NCBI RefSeq assembly: GCF_010686685.1
Contig: NZ_JAAGWD010000001.1
Location: forward strand, 124,001 to 188,000
DNA length: 64,000 nucleotides
Reading direction: 5' to 3'
Source: Pontibacter burrus
GTDB taxonomy: Bacteria > Bacteroidota > Bacteroidia > Cytophagales > Hymenobacteraceae
Positions within the stretch are counted from its first letter, which is position 1. Each line of letters begins with the position of its first letter. Shown here piece after piece: positions 17,771 to 27,056 of the stretch. The position numbers and the translations under genes are program-made. The notes below the pieces were generated by a model, which had not been told where the DNA came from, did no database searches, and saw only the letters and a list, made by a program, of their open reading frames with translations.

Positions 17771-18312
17771 GTTGTCATCCTGAGCGCTAGTCGAAGGATC
17801 TTATGTGTCCTATAGTTGACTGTAGTTGCAACTGGACAAAAGCAGTTTCTTTTAAATTTCCTATAACCCTGGGAGCTTTACTTACCTATCGTTTTATAGT
17901 TACTTTGGTGCGCTCACGGCCGCGGGGCCTCGTCTTCGGGCATCGCACGGTGTACCTTTCTTTTGCTCCTATCGTCACAATGCCTTACGGCACCAGAAAT
18001 CTACAAGGCGCTCAACCCAAAGACTGAGATCGCTCGATAGCTAAGCTATAGCTTATTAAGCTGCTATAGTTCTGTCGCTTTTTCGTGCTCATAGTTCCTT
18101 AGGGCAGGCTGCGCCTGCCTGCTCGTGGTCTGGAACTATAGCACTATAGGTGAACTATAGCAATGGCAGAAAGTCCCCTCTTGGGAGGGGTAGGGGTGGG
18201 TTAAAAGAGAAACTGTAGAACTATAACTTAACTATAGTAGTAGCAGAAAACTCCCAGCCTTAGACTACCGAGAACGAGAGTTCGAGGGTAGCAAGCGTAG
18301 CTCTGAGGGGTT
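17771..18312 (-). repeat. composite intergenic repeat, copy A (minus orientation)
   Basis: This fills most of the 726-base gap between two minus-strand genes. It is the reverse complement of copies at 22.4, 48.4 and 51.0 kb. The conserved core (17903-18040) runs from C-T-T-T-G-G-T-G-C-G-C-T-C to the reverse of T-T-T-C-A-G-T-C-T-T-T-G-G-G. A tag TCATCCTGAG/CGAAGGATC, a block with GGCAGGCTGCGCCTGCC, a G-rich hairpin (18171-18203) and at least eight CTATAG copies are also present. Open frames in it (for example ending G-A-Q-P-K-D) are not protein-like. Confidence 0.7.
18171..18203. repeat. G/C-rich intergenic hairpin (family ii)
   Basis: TCCCCTCTTGGGAGGGG is a hairpin, followed by TAGGGGTGGGTTA. 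It is the same family as at 22624, 48600, 51237, 58591 and 63527. Confidence 0.65.
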
Positions 18313-18407
18313 AGGTGTGGTTGGACCTGCACCAACTATGGAGCTATAGCAAGCAACTATAGCAACGACCTAAACCAATAGATCCATTAAACCCCAGTCC
18401 AAACAAA

Positions 18408-19028
18408 CTATAGCGCAACTATACCTGCAGTAATTGCTAGTAACAGGCCTGTACCAAATCCTGTGTAAACTTCAGATGGGGTATGTGCGTGTAAGGCTAA
18501 TCTTGCAGATAAAATCGCTCCGGATAAAACTATGGCTAGCGATATAGGTAGCAGCATTGGCGCATCAGGCACCAGTTTACTCAGGATCAGCAGTAGTCCC
18601 AAAGCACCGCCCATACCCACACTATGAGCACTCACTTTCCAAACCAGCGATAGGCCATACGTTAGCACAACTGAGGCGGCAATAATACCCATAATAAAAT
18701 AGAAGATCTCATCAAAAGCGGGCTCGCGGTAAAGCAGGTAGGTGGTAATGGCATAACACACGCTGGTGAACAGCAACGGCAGGCGGCGTTGTTCGCGGCG
18801 CTCCATCTCCATAGAATCCAGGTAACCGGTGCGCACCATGGCGTAAGCTCCTAAACCGGGTATAATAAAGGTGGTAAAAAAGATCATGCCCAGTACGATC
18901 CAGCGGCTTTGCATCGGCAACGAAAGTGTTGGCGCTGGCAGGTAATAAAGCACAAAAGCAAACAGGTACGTTGGCAGCAACAGCGGATGTAAAACTACAG
19001 AAAGGGCTTTCGCGAGCGAACGGTTCAC
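18408..19028 (-). CDS. PAP2-fold membrane protein
   Basis: 206 residues with about seven hydrophobic segments and a GTG start at 19026-19028. Near the end are K-V-S-A-H-S-V-G-M-G-G and S-A-R-L-A-L-H-A-H-T-P-S-E-V-Y-T-G, which correspond to the second and third conserved blocks of PAP2 phosphatases (S-G-H and S-R-x5-H-x3-D). Here the last acidic residue is Glu and the first Arg-containing block is poorly conserved, so activity on lipid or prenyl phosphates is uncertain. The stop codon TAG comes from a CTATAG copy (18408-18413). Confidence 0.65.
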   Translation of the reverse strand: MNRSLAKALSVVLHPLLLPTYLFAFVLYYLPAPTLSLPMQSRWIVLGMIFFTTFIIPGLGAYAMVRTGYLDSMEMERREQRRLPLLFTSVCYAITTYLLYREPAFDEIFYFIMGIIAASVVLTYGLSLVWKVSAHSVGMGGALGLLLILSKLVPDAPMLLPISLAIVLSGAILSARLALHAHTPSEVYTGFGTGLLLAITAGIVAL

Positions 19029-19156
19029 GTTGATTAATTATGAATTAAGAATTATGAATGATGAATTGATCTTTAGATCTATAGGTGTTGCTATACTTAT
19101 GGGTTTATACTTTGCTGTAATTCACAATTTATAATTCAGCATTCATAATTCTATAG

Positions 19157-20611
19157 TTATAGTTCTTTGCGCAGGCGGGCTACCGGTATATTAAGCTGCT
19201 CGCGGTATTTAGCTACGGTACGGCGGGCTATGTTGTAACCCTTCTCGTTCAGTATCTGCTCTATTTTCTCATCCGACAGCGGCTTACGCTTGTTCTCGCC
19301 GTCAATAATCTCTTTCAGGATATGCTTTACCTCACGGCTGCTGGCATCTTCGCCGGAGTCGGTGGCGATACCTTCGGAGAAGAAATATTTGAGCGGGTAA
19401 ATACCGAACTCAGTCTGCACGGCTTTGCTGTTTGCCACGCGGCTTACGGTACTGATGTCCATGCCAATTTCTTCGGCAATATCTTTCAGGATCATCGGGC
19501 GCAGTAAGCTTTCGTCACCTTCCAGAAAGAAATCATGCTGGTATTTGATAATAGCTTCCATGGTGCGCAGCAGGGTATTCTGGCGTTGGCGAATGGCATC
19601 TATAAACCACTTAGCCGCATCCAGTTTCTGCTTCACAAAGGTTACCGTCTCCTTCAGCTTTTTGTCCTTCTTATCCGACTTGTCATAGGCATCAAACATA
19701 TCGGCATACGAGCGGCTGATGCGCAGGTCAGGGGCGTTGCGCGAGTTAAGCGACAGCTCCAGCTGGCCGTTGTTGTTGTTGGTCAGGATAAAATCCGGGA
19801 TGATGTATTGGATGCGCGTTGAGCCAGCGCCTGAACCACCTGGTTTCGGGTTCAGTTTCGTGATCAGGTCAATAGCCTTTTTCAGTGCATCTTCGGTTAC
19901 TCCAAACTTGCTCTGTATTTTCTGGTAATGCTTTTTGGTGAACTCATCAAAAGCGTCCTCCAGAATGCGCTCGGCCAGTATGGTGGTTTCGTCCTGGTCG
20001 CGGCGGTGCAATTGCAGCAGCAAACATTCGGGCAGGTCGCGGGCAGCAATCCCAGCCGGGTCGAAGGTCTGGATCATGTGCAGCACGTCTTCGATCTCTT
20101 CTTCGCAGGCATCCACATTCTGCGAAAAAGCCAGGTCGTTGGAGATGGAGCTCAATTCACGACGAATATAGCCATCGCTGTCGATACTGCCAATCAGCTG
20201 CATGCCAATGGTATGCTGTTTGTCGTCCAGGTCAAGGAAGCCGAGCTGGTCCAATAACTGATCGGTTAGCGTAGACGTCATCGCGATCGGCATTTCGCGG
20301 TCTTCTTCGTCATCGCCGCCACGGTCGCCCTGCATTTTGTAGCCGCTTATCTCATCGTCGTTCAGATAGTCGTTAATGTCTACGTCATCTTTGCCGTAAT
20401 CGTCGTCGCTGTCGCCGTAGTCGTCATCCGAGTCGCCGTACAGGTCATCCATGGGCTCGTCGCTGCCTTCTTCCAGGGCCGGGTTTACTTCCAGTTCTTC
20501 CTTTATGCGCATCTCGAGCTCGGCCGTAGGTATCTGCAACAGCTTGATAAATTGTATCTGCTGCGGCGATAGCTTCTGCTGTAAAAGTTGTCTGAGGTCG
20601 AGGCGCTGCAT
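19157..20611 (-). CDS. rpoN: RNA polymerase sigma-54 factor
   Basis: 484 residues. Region I is Leu/Gln-rich (L-L-Q-Q-K-L-S-P-Q-Q-I-Q-F-I-K-L-L-Q). An acidic region II holds Asp-rich repeats at about 60-95. The core- and DNA-binding parts follow, with the HTH region near 385 (L-K-D-I-A-E-E-I-G-M-D-I-S-T-V-S-R), and the canonical RpoN box A-R-R-T-V-A-K-Y-R-E at about 462-471. Sigma-54 directs RNA polymerase to -24/-12 promoters and needs an AAA+ activator. No such activator is in the window. The gene contains no CTATAG copy. Confidence 0.95.
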   Translation of the reverse strand: MQRLDLRQLLQQKLSPQQIQFIKLLQIPTAELEMRIKEELEVNPALEEGSDEPMDDLYGDSDDDYGDSDDDYGKDDVDINDYLNDDEISGYKMQGDRGGDDEEDREMPIAMTSTLTDQLLDQLGFLDLDDKQHTIGMQLIGSIDSDGYIRRELSSISNDLAFSQNVDACEEEIEDVLHMIQTFDPAGIAARDLPECLLLQLHRRDQDETTILAERILEDAFDEFTKKHYQKIQSKFGVTEDALKKAIDLITKLNPKPGGSGAGSTRIQYIIPDFILTNNNNGQLELSLNSRNAPDLRISRSYADMFDAYDKSDKKDKKLKETVTFVKQKLDAAKWFIDAIRQRQNTLLRTMEAIIKYQHDFFLEGDESLLRPMILKDIAEEIGMDISTVSRVANSKAVQTEFGIYPLKYFFSEGIATDSGEDASSREVKHILKEIIDGENKRKPLSDEKIEQILNEKGYNIARRTVAKYREQLNIPVARLRKEL

Positions 20612-20647
20612 GGTGTAAAGTCTGTTCTGTAACGGTTACCCGTATTT

Positions 20648-20679
20648 CAAATTTAGAATAATTTTACTCGCAATATCAA
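20648..20679 (-). promoter_or_regulatory. Bacteroidota-type promoter for rpoN
   Basis: On the minus strand TTG (20677-20679) is followed after 21 bases by TAAATTTG (20655-20648), a match to TAnnTTTG. Transcription would start near 20641, about 30 bases before the ATG. Confidence 0.4.
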
Positions 20680-20770
20680 CAAAAGGTTGAAATTTCGTGT
20701 GTTTAGCACATTTTTTGTTAGTAACAGTCATCCACGCCGCCAGGTTTATCGCTTTTTATAGTTTCTGCTG

Positions 20771-20778
20771 TACCTTTG
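20771..20778 (+). promoter_or_regulatory. -7 box (TAnnTTTG) upstream of asnS
   Basis: TACCTTTG at 20771-20778 fits the consensus. The leader to the ATG at 20882 would be about 97 bases and includes a CTATAG copy at about 20798. No clear -33 TTG was found at the right distance. Confidence 0.35.
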
Positions 20779-20881
20779 CAGACTTTCAACTATAAACTAT
20801 AGTTTGTAGGCCACTACATTTCCGGTCTTTCTTTCTACCTTTATAGTTGGCTACATTTAAATTTTATAAACGCAACGTTAC

Positions 20882-22321
20882 ATGCAACGCACAAAAGTTA
20901 AAGACCTGTTATCAGGCGCCGCAGCAGGCCAGGATGTCCTGCTGAAAGGCTGGGTGCGCACCAAGCGCGGAAATAAGTACGTGAACTTTATTGCCGTTAA
21001 CGACGGCTCTACTATAAATAATATCCAGGTTGTAGCCGATGCCAATAATTTCAGCGAAGAGCAACTGAAGGACGTAACGACGGGCGCCGCTGTTTCTATC
21101 TCTGGTGAGTTGATAGCATCGCAGGGCAAAGGCCAGGCGTTTGAAGTGCAGGCTAAAACTATAGAAGTACTGGGCAAAGCTGACCCTGAAACATACCCGC
21201 TGCAGAAGAAGGCACACTCGCTGGAGTTTTTGCGTGAGATCGCACACCTGCGTTTCCGTACCAACACCTTTGGCGCTGTGTTCAGAGTGCGTAACACGCT
21301 TGCTTTTGCGGTACACAAGTTTTTTAACGAGAAAGGCTTTGTATACATGCACACGCCGATCATCACAGCGTCGGATGCCGAAGGTGCTGGCGAGATGTTC
21401 CGCGTAACGACGCTTGACCCGGTTAACCCTCCGCGCACTGAGAATGGCGAAGTTAACTATGAAGAGGATTTCTTCGGCAAGGCTACGAACCTGACGGTAT
21501 CTGGTCAACTGGAAGGTGAACTAGCGGCTATGGCGTTCAGCGATATTTATACCTTCGGCCCTACTTTCAGAGCTGAAAACTCGAACACTACGCGCCACCT
21601 GGCGGAGTTCTGGATGATTGAGCCAGAAATGGCTTTCTACGATCTGAAAATGAACGCTGACCTGGCTGAGGAGTTTATCAAATACATCATCCGTTACGCC
21701 TTGGAGAACAACCGCGAGGACATCGAGTTCCTGGGCCAGCGCTTAACAGAAGAAGACAAAGCCAAGCCACAGAACGAGCGTCAGGAAATGACTTTGCTCG
21801 AGAAGCTAGAGTTTGTGGTGAACAACGACTTTGAGCGCGTTACTTACACAGAGGCAATCGACATCCTGCTGAACTCGAACCACTACAAGAAGAAGAAATT
21901 CCAGTACGAAGTTAGCTGGGGCATCGACCTGCAGAGCGAGCACGAGCGCTATCTGGTAGAGAAGCACTTCAAGAAGCCGGTTATCGTAACGGATTATCCG
22001 AAAGACATTAAAGCCTTCTATATGCGCCTGAATGATGATGGCAAAACCGTGGCGGCTATGGATATTCTGGCTCCGGGCATCGGCGAGATTGTAGGTGGCT
22101 CGCAGCGTGAAGAACGTATCGATATTCTGGTGGAGCGCATGAAAGGCGTAGGCATACACGAAGAAGATCTGTGGTGGTACCTGGATACCCGCCGTTTCGG
22201 TGGCTGTCCGCACGCTGGTTTCGGACTTGGCTTCGAGCGTATGGTGCAATTCGTTACCGGTATGGGCAACATCCGGGACGTAATTCCTTTCCCAAGAACA
22301 CCGCAGAACGCAGAGTTTTAA
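20882..22321 (+). CDS. asnS: asparaginyl-tRNA synthetase
   Basis: 479 residues, class IIb. An N-terminal OB fold (about 1-115: [12 protein letters not shown]) binds the anticodon. The catalytic core has motif 2 [16 protein letters not shown] and motif 3 [10 protein letters not shown]. It charges tRNA-Asn with asparagine. The sequence is full length. It is divergent from rpoN, with about 270 bases between them. Confidence 0.96.
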   Translation: MQRTKVKDLLSGAAAGQDVLLKGWVRTKRGNKYVNFIAVNDGSTINNIQVVADANNFSEEQLKDVTTGAAVSISGELIASQGKGQAFEVQAKTIEVLGKADPETYPLQKKAHSLEFLREIAHLRFRTNTFGAVFRVRNTLAFAVHKFFNEKGFVYMHTPIITASDAEGAGEMFRVTTLDPVNPPRTENGEVNYEEDFFGKATNLTVSGQLEGELAAMAFSDIYTFGPTFRAENSNTTRHLAEFWMIEPEMAFYDLKMNADLAEEFIKYIIRYALENNREDIEFLGQRLTEEDKAKPQNERQEMTLLEKLEFVVNNDFERVTYTEAIDILLNSNHYKKKKFQYEVSWGIDLQSEHERYLVEKHFKKPVIVTDYPKDIKAFYMRLNDDGKTVAAMDILAPGIGEIVGGSQREERIDILVERMKGVGIHEEDLWWYLDTRRFGGCPHAGFGLGFERMVQFVTGMGNIRDVIPFPRTPQNAEF

Positions 22322-22343
22322 GCTTAAACTATAGGTTTAATAG

Positions 22344-22371
22344 AGCCCGATCAGGAATGGTCGGGCTTTTT
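22344..22371 (+). terminator. terminator of asnS
   Basis: Stem AGCCCGA/TCGGGCT (22344-22350 with 22361-22367) followed by a T-run. Confidence 0.75.
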
Positions 22372-22550
22372 GTTTTTGTCAGAATCAGGATTTGCAGGAT
22401 TGGGGTTTTGCTGTAGTTAGGCTTATAGCTCTATAGCTGGAGTTGGTCTAACCACTCCTGACCCATCAGAGCTAGGCTCGAACTCTCGTTCTCGGTAGTC
22501 TAAGGCGGGGAGCTCTGAGCCTATGCTATAGTTGGAGCTACAGTTTTATC

Positions 22551-22580
22551 ATCCCCCTACCCCCTTCCAAGGGGGACTTT
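22551..22580. repeat. G/C-rich intergenic hairpin (family i)
   Basis: ATCCCCCTACCCCCTT followed by CCAAGGGGGACTTTC; CCCCCTT pairs with AAGGGGG. The same family occurs at 51173 and 58548. Confidence 0.6.
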
Positions 22581-22623
22581 CTGTCTTTTCTATAGTTATC
22601 GATATCGTTCTATAGTTCGTATC

Positions 22624-22658
22624 TTAACCCACCCCTACCCCTCCCAAAAGGGGAATTC
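22624..22658. repeat. G/C-rich intergenic hairpin (family ii)
   Basis: TTAACCCACCCCTACCCCTC followed by CCAAAAGGGGAATTC; CCCCT pairs with AGGGG. Confidence 0.6.
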
Positions 22659-23261
22659 TGCTGTTGCTATAGTTACTCTATCATTCTATAGTTCCAGACC
22701 ACGAACAGGCGGGCGCAGCCTGCCCTTACGAAATACTACCACGGAAAGGCGATGTAACTATTGTCATTCAACAAACTATAGTGGTAGCTATCGAGTGGTT
22801 TCAGTCTTTGGGTTGAGCGCCTTGTAGATTTCTGGTGCCGTCAGGCATTGCGAGGAACGAGCAAAAGAAAGGTACACCGCGCGATGCCCGAAGACGCGGC
22901 CGTGAGCGCACCAAAGCTAGATATGAAACTGTAGGTTAGTAGAGCTCCCAGGACCAGTAGTTGCTATGAAAGAAACTACTTGTTCCCAGTTGCAACGATG
23001 GTTAGCTATGGAAGGATAGCTTCAACTATAGTTGGCGATAGATTTCTAGCTTAAGCTCGAAATGACAATAGTGAAAGTATAGGATATATAAGATCCCTCG
23101 GCTTACGCTCGTGATGACAAGTAAAAAGTTGACTATACTCCAGACACTCACAAGAGCTGCGCACACTGTGAGGTCTTAAAAAGGAAACAAAATTTATCTT
23201 AAAAAGCTATCAATCTGGCTGGAAATTTGCTTGTTATAACTTGTAATTCGTAACTTAAACT

Positions 23262-24791
23262 ATGCATAGATTCATCCTAACCTTACTCATGTTCCTGGGC
23301 TTTGCACAGATGGCCAGTGCCCAGCGTGAGTTTGCTAACCTGGAGTTACCACTACGCCGGCCTGAGGACCTTGTAACTGTGGCCGACGATAACGGAAATG
23401 TATGTTTATACTTCTTCCAGAACAACAAACTGCATTTCACACTTCTCTCTCCTGCTGGCGCAGTTATAGCGCAGCACGAAATACCTTACCGCTGGAACCG
23501 CGATCCGCAGGTGCTGGGCACACGTGTAACCGCTACCGATTTTATTTTCTACAGCCGCTACGAAAATGGCCGCCGCGATTATGTGCGTCCGTTTGCCATT
23601 GACCGTAAATCTGGTGCTTTCCGAAGCATGCAGGACGTAGAGTTGCAGAAAGAGCGAAACACTTACTTTGTGGGTGGTTTTGGTGATGATGACCATTTCT
23701 ATATGCTTTATACCGACCGTAAAGACCGCCTGCACCTGTACCGCAGCAACGACTCACCGGAGGGACTAGCAAAAATGGATCTGCAGATCTTTGAGCCTAA
23801 AATGCCTGACTCACGTACCCGTGATTCGCGTCTGGCTGACCTGATGTATGTTCATCCGGACATGGAGCGGACCGTGATTGCCGGCTACCATCGCAGCAAA
23901 ATCTATAGTCGGGATGGCGCTATTTATATGATCTTTGACGGTCACGCTTTAAAGGGTGCTAAAAGAGAAGCGACCACCGAAATTCTGCGACTGGACTGGG
24001 AAACAGGAGAAACCAGCTACCGCACACTTCCAGCCATTACTCAGCGTAATTCGCCGGTCTTCAACTCATTCCTGTTCCGCGACACCCTGTTCCGACTGCA
24101 GCTCGAAGACGATAAGCTGAACCTGACTGCCTATAATTTCAACGACCTGCAGCCAATTAAAACCTATACTTTTAAAGGCGATGAGGAGATCACCATCAAA
24201 TCTACTCCGGTTTACCAGCGGGGTGTGCGTGGCCTTTTTAAATCGGATGTGGATACTGTAAAGCAAACAAACAGGATCATGCGCAAGCTGGCTGATGGGT
24301 TGCCTGCTATTACTGTAGATGCCTTTACCGACAGCACGCTTCAGCTCACGATCGGTTCTTACGAGCCACCAACTGTACGCGATCCATCGTCTGATATGAC
24401 ACGCATGGTACGAACTCCAGACCGTTATTACCGCACCTCGCGCGGTCTGATGATGATACCGGGCCGCTGGACGCCGGCTTATAACATTCCGAGCTATTAC
24501 CTGAACTCGCCTTACTATAGCCGCTACTTCTACGACCCGAACGGGCAACGCTATAGTCAGCCATCGGGACCGGGTGTGAGTACGTACTTCAGAGCTGTGC
24601 TGGACAGCAACACGCTAACCAAAGCCAGCGATACCAGCGAACTGGTGCAGGACAAGCTGGATAAGTTTGAGCAGGAGCTGAAGTCGGAGCCGGATTATAA
24701 AACTGTTTACCGTTATGGCAATAAGCTGCACTATGGGTACTACGACCGCAAATCCAAGACCTTTAAGATAATGGAGTTTGCTGCCAAATAA
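23262..24791 (+). CDS. secreted protein of unknown function
   Basis: 509 residues. The signal peptide ends A-S-A-Q. The mature part is beta-rich with repeated blade-like segments (N-V-C-L-Y-F-F-Q-N-N-K-L-H-F-T-L-L-S, D-D-H-F-Y-M-L-Y-T-D-R-K-D-R-L-H-L-Y, G-A-I-Y-M-I-F-D-G-H), suggesting a beta-propeller in the first about 330 residues. A Tyr/Pro-rich region (about 380-440) follows, then Y-R-Y-G-N-K-L-H-Y-G-Y-Y-D. I do not recognise a family. It is monocistronic and follows the composite repeat. Confidence 0.7.
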   Translation: MHRFILTLLMFLGFAQMASAQREFANLELPLRRPEDLVTVADDNGNVCLYFFQNNKLHFTLLSPAGAVIAQHEIPYRWNRDPQVLGTRVTATDFIFYSRYENGRRDYVRPFAIDRKSGAFRSMQDVELQKERNTYFVGGFGDDDHFYMLYTDRKDRLHLYRSNDSPEGLAKMDLQIFEPKMPDSRTRDSRLADLMYVHPDMERTVIAGYHRSKIYSRDGAIYMIFDGHALKGAKREATTEILRLDWETGETSYRTLPAITQRNSPVFNSFLFRDTLFRLQLEDDKLNLTAYNFNDLQPIKTYTFKGDEEITIKSTPVYQRGVRGLFKSDVDTVKQTNRIMRKLADGLPAITVDAFTDSTLQLTIGSYEPPTVRDPSSDMTRMVRTPDRYYRTSRGLMMIPGRWTPAYNIPSYYLNSPYYSRYFYDPNGQRYSQPSGPGVSTYFRAVLDSNTLTKASDTSELVQDKLDKFEQELKSEPDYKTVYRYGNKLHYGYYDRKSKTFKIMEFAAK

Positions 24792-24812
24792 TCAAGCTTT
24801 AGAGTAATACAG

Positions 24813-24848
24813 AAAAAGGCGCTGCCCGATGTGGGTCAGCGCCTTTTT
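24813..24848. terminator. terminator between convergent genes
   Basis: Stem AAAAAGGCGCTG/CAGCGCCTTTTT (24813-24824 with 24837-24848), symmetric enough to serve both the 509-residue gene and the DUF4168 gene. Confidence 0.8.
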
Positions 24849-24867
24849 TGTGAGCTATAGTTTATAG

Positions 24868-25371
24868 TTACTGCTTTTGCTCCATCAGCTTCTGCACTCT
24901 AGCCTGCAAGGCCGGGTCCTGCTGTAGGGCTATCATAATCTGCTCGTACTTTTCTACTGTCATACCATCTTTTACTATAGCGGCCTGCATGTTTTGCTCC
25001 ATGGCAGGCTGCATTTCCATCATGCGTTGCGCCGAACGGTTAAAAGCGGCATGCTCTTCAGGGGTAGCCTTTACTTCGTTTATTTTCTGCTCCTGGTGCG
25101 CCTTCGCCATTTCACTGAATTTCTCTACGCTCAGTTTTTCTTCGGTAAGGATAGCCAGCATTGCTTTTTCGCCTTCCTGCTGTATCACCATCAAACGATT
25201 GTTGGCATCTGCAAACTGCTTTATTTCAGCATCAGTAAAGGCTGCAGGTTTAGTTTGCTGCGTTTTAGGCTGTACAGGCTGCTGCGCAAACGCTGCATTT
25301 GTAACTGCTGTAGCACCCACTAAAAGTATGGCAACAGCAAGCCCTTTCAGTTTTTTATGTAATGTGTTCAT
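24868..25371 (-). CDS. DUF4168 secreted protein
   Basis: 167 residues. Signal peptide with core A-V-A-I-L-L-V-G-A and cleavage near A-F-A-Q-Q. A Gln/Pro/Thr linker precedes a helical DUF4168-like domain: F-T-D-A-E-I-K-Q-F-A-D-A, I-Q-Q-E-G-E-K-A-M-L-A-I-L, and at the end Y-E-Q-I-M-I-A-L-Q-Q-D-P-A-L-Q-A-R-V. The family is found in cyanobacteria and Bacteroidota and has no known function. Confidence 0.75.
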   Translation of the reverse strand: MNTLHKKLKGLAVAILLVGATAVTNAAFAQQPVQPKTQQTKPAAFTDAEIKQFADANNRLMVIQQEGEKAMLAILTEEKLSVEKFSEMAKAHQEQKINEVKATPEEHAAFNRSAQRMMEMQPAMEQNMQAAIVKDGMTVEKYEQIMIALQQDPALQARVQKLMEQKQ

Positions 25372-25687
25372 AAGGTTCAGGATTTGATTTTTTAAGATGT
25401 GAAATCGGTTTAGCGAGCCGCAAAAAGCAACGGCCAGAACAACTTATACTTTCTTTTAAAAGGTTTTGTTGTTTTCAGGCAGAGGCTGCTCGCAGCTTAA
25501 TCTATAGTTGGGACAGCAAACTGCATGTTAAATAATGGAAGGCGCCAGTCGTTTCGCACAGTGAGAAATTACTATCAGCTATCGCTGGATAAAGCAAATA
25601 CAGCTTTATCAACATCTATAGTTTACTATATTTTAATCTTAAAATGTTTTAATTAGCTTTATGCATAAATGTTGATAAACTATAGTT
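25372..25687. other. 316-base divergent intergenic region
   Basis: I see no gene here. It lies between the DUF4168 gene and the first 424-residue paralog. It is AT-rich towards the right. Three CTATAG copies are present (25502, about 25615 and 25680-25685); the last ends three bases before the ATG at 25688. A weak -7 match TAGCTTTA lies at 25654-25661. Confidence 0.5.
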
Positions 25688-26962
25688 ATGAAACAAACTT
25701 TACTTTTAGCCCTATTTGTTTTCTCCCTACTTGCCTACCTGCCTGAGGCCCACGCACAAGCTTATCGCCCTGGCTTTATTGTAAAAGCCGAAGGTGATAC
25801 AATCAGGGGGTTAGTGAAATACCAGGAAGGCAAAAGCCGCTACACATCCTGCACCTTTAAAACAGACGAGAACGCAGCGGCACAAAAATTCAAGCCAGAG
25901 GATATTACGGCTTACAGCATTCTGAACGAGGGACTTTTTGAAAGCAAACAAATTACTAACCACGAAAACATCCAGCTCAAAACGTTTGTAGAAGTGCTGA
26001 CGCATGGCAAACTAAGCCTGTATGAGTACCGGAACATGCTTTACCTGGCAAAAGAGAATGGCGGCCTGCAGCGGGTAGCCGCCAGATCCAATGAGCCGGG
26101 CACTACTGGTACACCTGGCGAACAGCAGGTTAAAACTACATCTACAGGACACCTGATCCTGATTAACACGCTTACCTACGACTGCCCTGTGCCGGAAGAG
26201 CTGCTCACAAAAGTGCTCAGGAAAATATCAGCCCCTAACATGCTGGCTATAGTTAATGCCTACAATAACTGCCAGGCTCCGAACAGCAGCAAAACTTATA
26301 AGCAGGAAAAACCATGGCTCGCGATCGAAAAAGGTGTTTTAGTTGGTGCCCATAGCACAAAAATTGGCTTTACTGCAGGACCATATGCCATCAAAGACGT
26401 TGATTTTGCAGCAAAGACAAACCTTATAGTTGGTGGGCACCTTAACTTCTTGTCGCCAAAAAGAAGTGAAAGGATTTCTATTCAGCTGGATGCTTTCTTT
26501 AGTAAGGAGAGTTACGAGGGTTACCTGGAGCAACCTGAACCGCTTATTTTTAAGCGTAACTATTATACTATAGATTTCTCAAGGGTATCGGCAGTGGCAA
26601 TGGCCCGTTACACAATAGCCAACCATAAAAGATTAAGCCCTTATGTTGCAGCCGGTGTATCGGGCAACTTCATTATCAGCGAGAATGCCGGTATAGTGCA
26701 GCGAAAAGAAACCACCATTAACGATGTGAAATACGAAAGCACCGAAACCTCTGACGCTTACCTGGATATGACCTATTATGCAGGCTTAACGGCAGCGCTC
26801 GGTACAAGCTACACACTTAGCAGCAAGCAAATGCTCCTTGTGCAGGTTAGGGCAGAACAGGGTGTGGGCACTAAATCCAGCGCTTACGCAGAGACGCGAC
26901 TTTCGCTATATCCTGAGCAGAACCCGAGCTTTTATCTGTCGGTGGCTTATGTATTTAAGTAA
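25688..26962 (+). CDS. secreted outer-membrane-type protein (first of a tandem pair)
   Basis: 424 residues. The signal peptide ends A-H-A-Q. Residues 25-200 contain Y-R-P-G-F-I-V-K-A-E-G-D-T-I-R-G-L-V-K-Y, H-L-I-L-I-N-T-L-T-Y-D-C-P-V-P-E-E-L-L and Y-N-N-C. The second half has alternating strands (L-I-V-G-G-H-L-N-F-L-S-P-K-R-S-E-R, V-A-A-G-V-S-G-N-F-I-I, A-G-L-T-A-A-L-G-T-S-Y) and ends S-V-A-Y-V-F-K, as in beta-barrels. It is clearly paralogous to the next gene. Function unknown. ATG three bases after a CTATAG copy. Confidence 0.7.
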   Translation: MKQTLLLALFVFSLLAYLPEAHAQAYRPGFIVKAEGDTIRGLVKYQEGKSRYTSCTFKTDENAAAQKFKPEDITAYSILNEGLFESKQITNHENIQLKTFVEVLTHGKLSLYEYRNMLYLAKENGGLQRVAARSNEPGTTGTPGEQQVKTTSTGHLILINTLTYDCPVPEELLTKVLRKISAPNMLAIVNAYNNCQAPNSSKTYKQEKPWLAIEKGVLVGAHSTKIGFTAGPYAIKDVDFAAKTNLIVGGHLNFLSPKRSERISIQLDAFFSKESYEGYLEQPEPLIFKRNYYTIDFSRVSAVAMARYTIANHKRLSPYVAAGVSGNFIISENAGIVQRKETTINDVKYESTETSDAYLDMTYYAGLTAALGTSYTLSSKQMLLVQVRAEQGVGTKSSAYAETRLSLYPEQNPSFYLSVAYVFK

Positions 26963-27056
26963 TATTGCAGAGCTGCACAAATCGTAATCTGGCTCCTTAT
27001 CACTTTATCAGGTTATCACTTTATCAGGATATCTATCTAACGTTATTACATTTATC

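Larger units (their letters stand above)
22379..23121 (+). repeat. composite intergenic repeat, copy B
   Basis: This fills the 940-base gap between asnS and the next gene. Order: GTCAGAATCAGGATTTG tag (22379), G/C-rich hairpins (22551 and 22624), the block ACCACGAACAGGCGGGCGCA (about 22697), ACCACGGAAAGGC, the conserved core (22788-22916, with TTTCAGTCTTTGGGTTGAGC), CTCCCAGGACCAGTAG, and an end block resembling GATCCCTCGGCTTACGCTCG. About nine CTATAG copies are spread through it. I see no gene in this stretch. Confidence 0.75.

Noticed and set aside
17803-18027. A 74-codon open frame ending G-A-Q-P-K-D
   Set aside because: It runs through the composite repeat; similar frames in the other copies (48779-49003, 51418-51612) differ in length and N-terminus, so the frame follows from the repeat and is not a gene.
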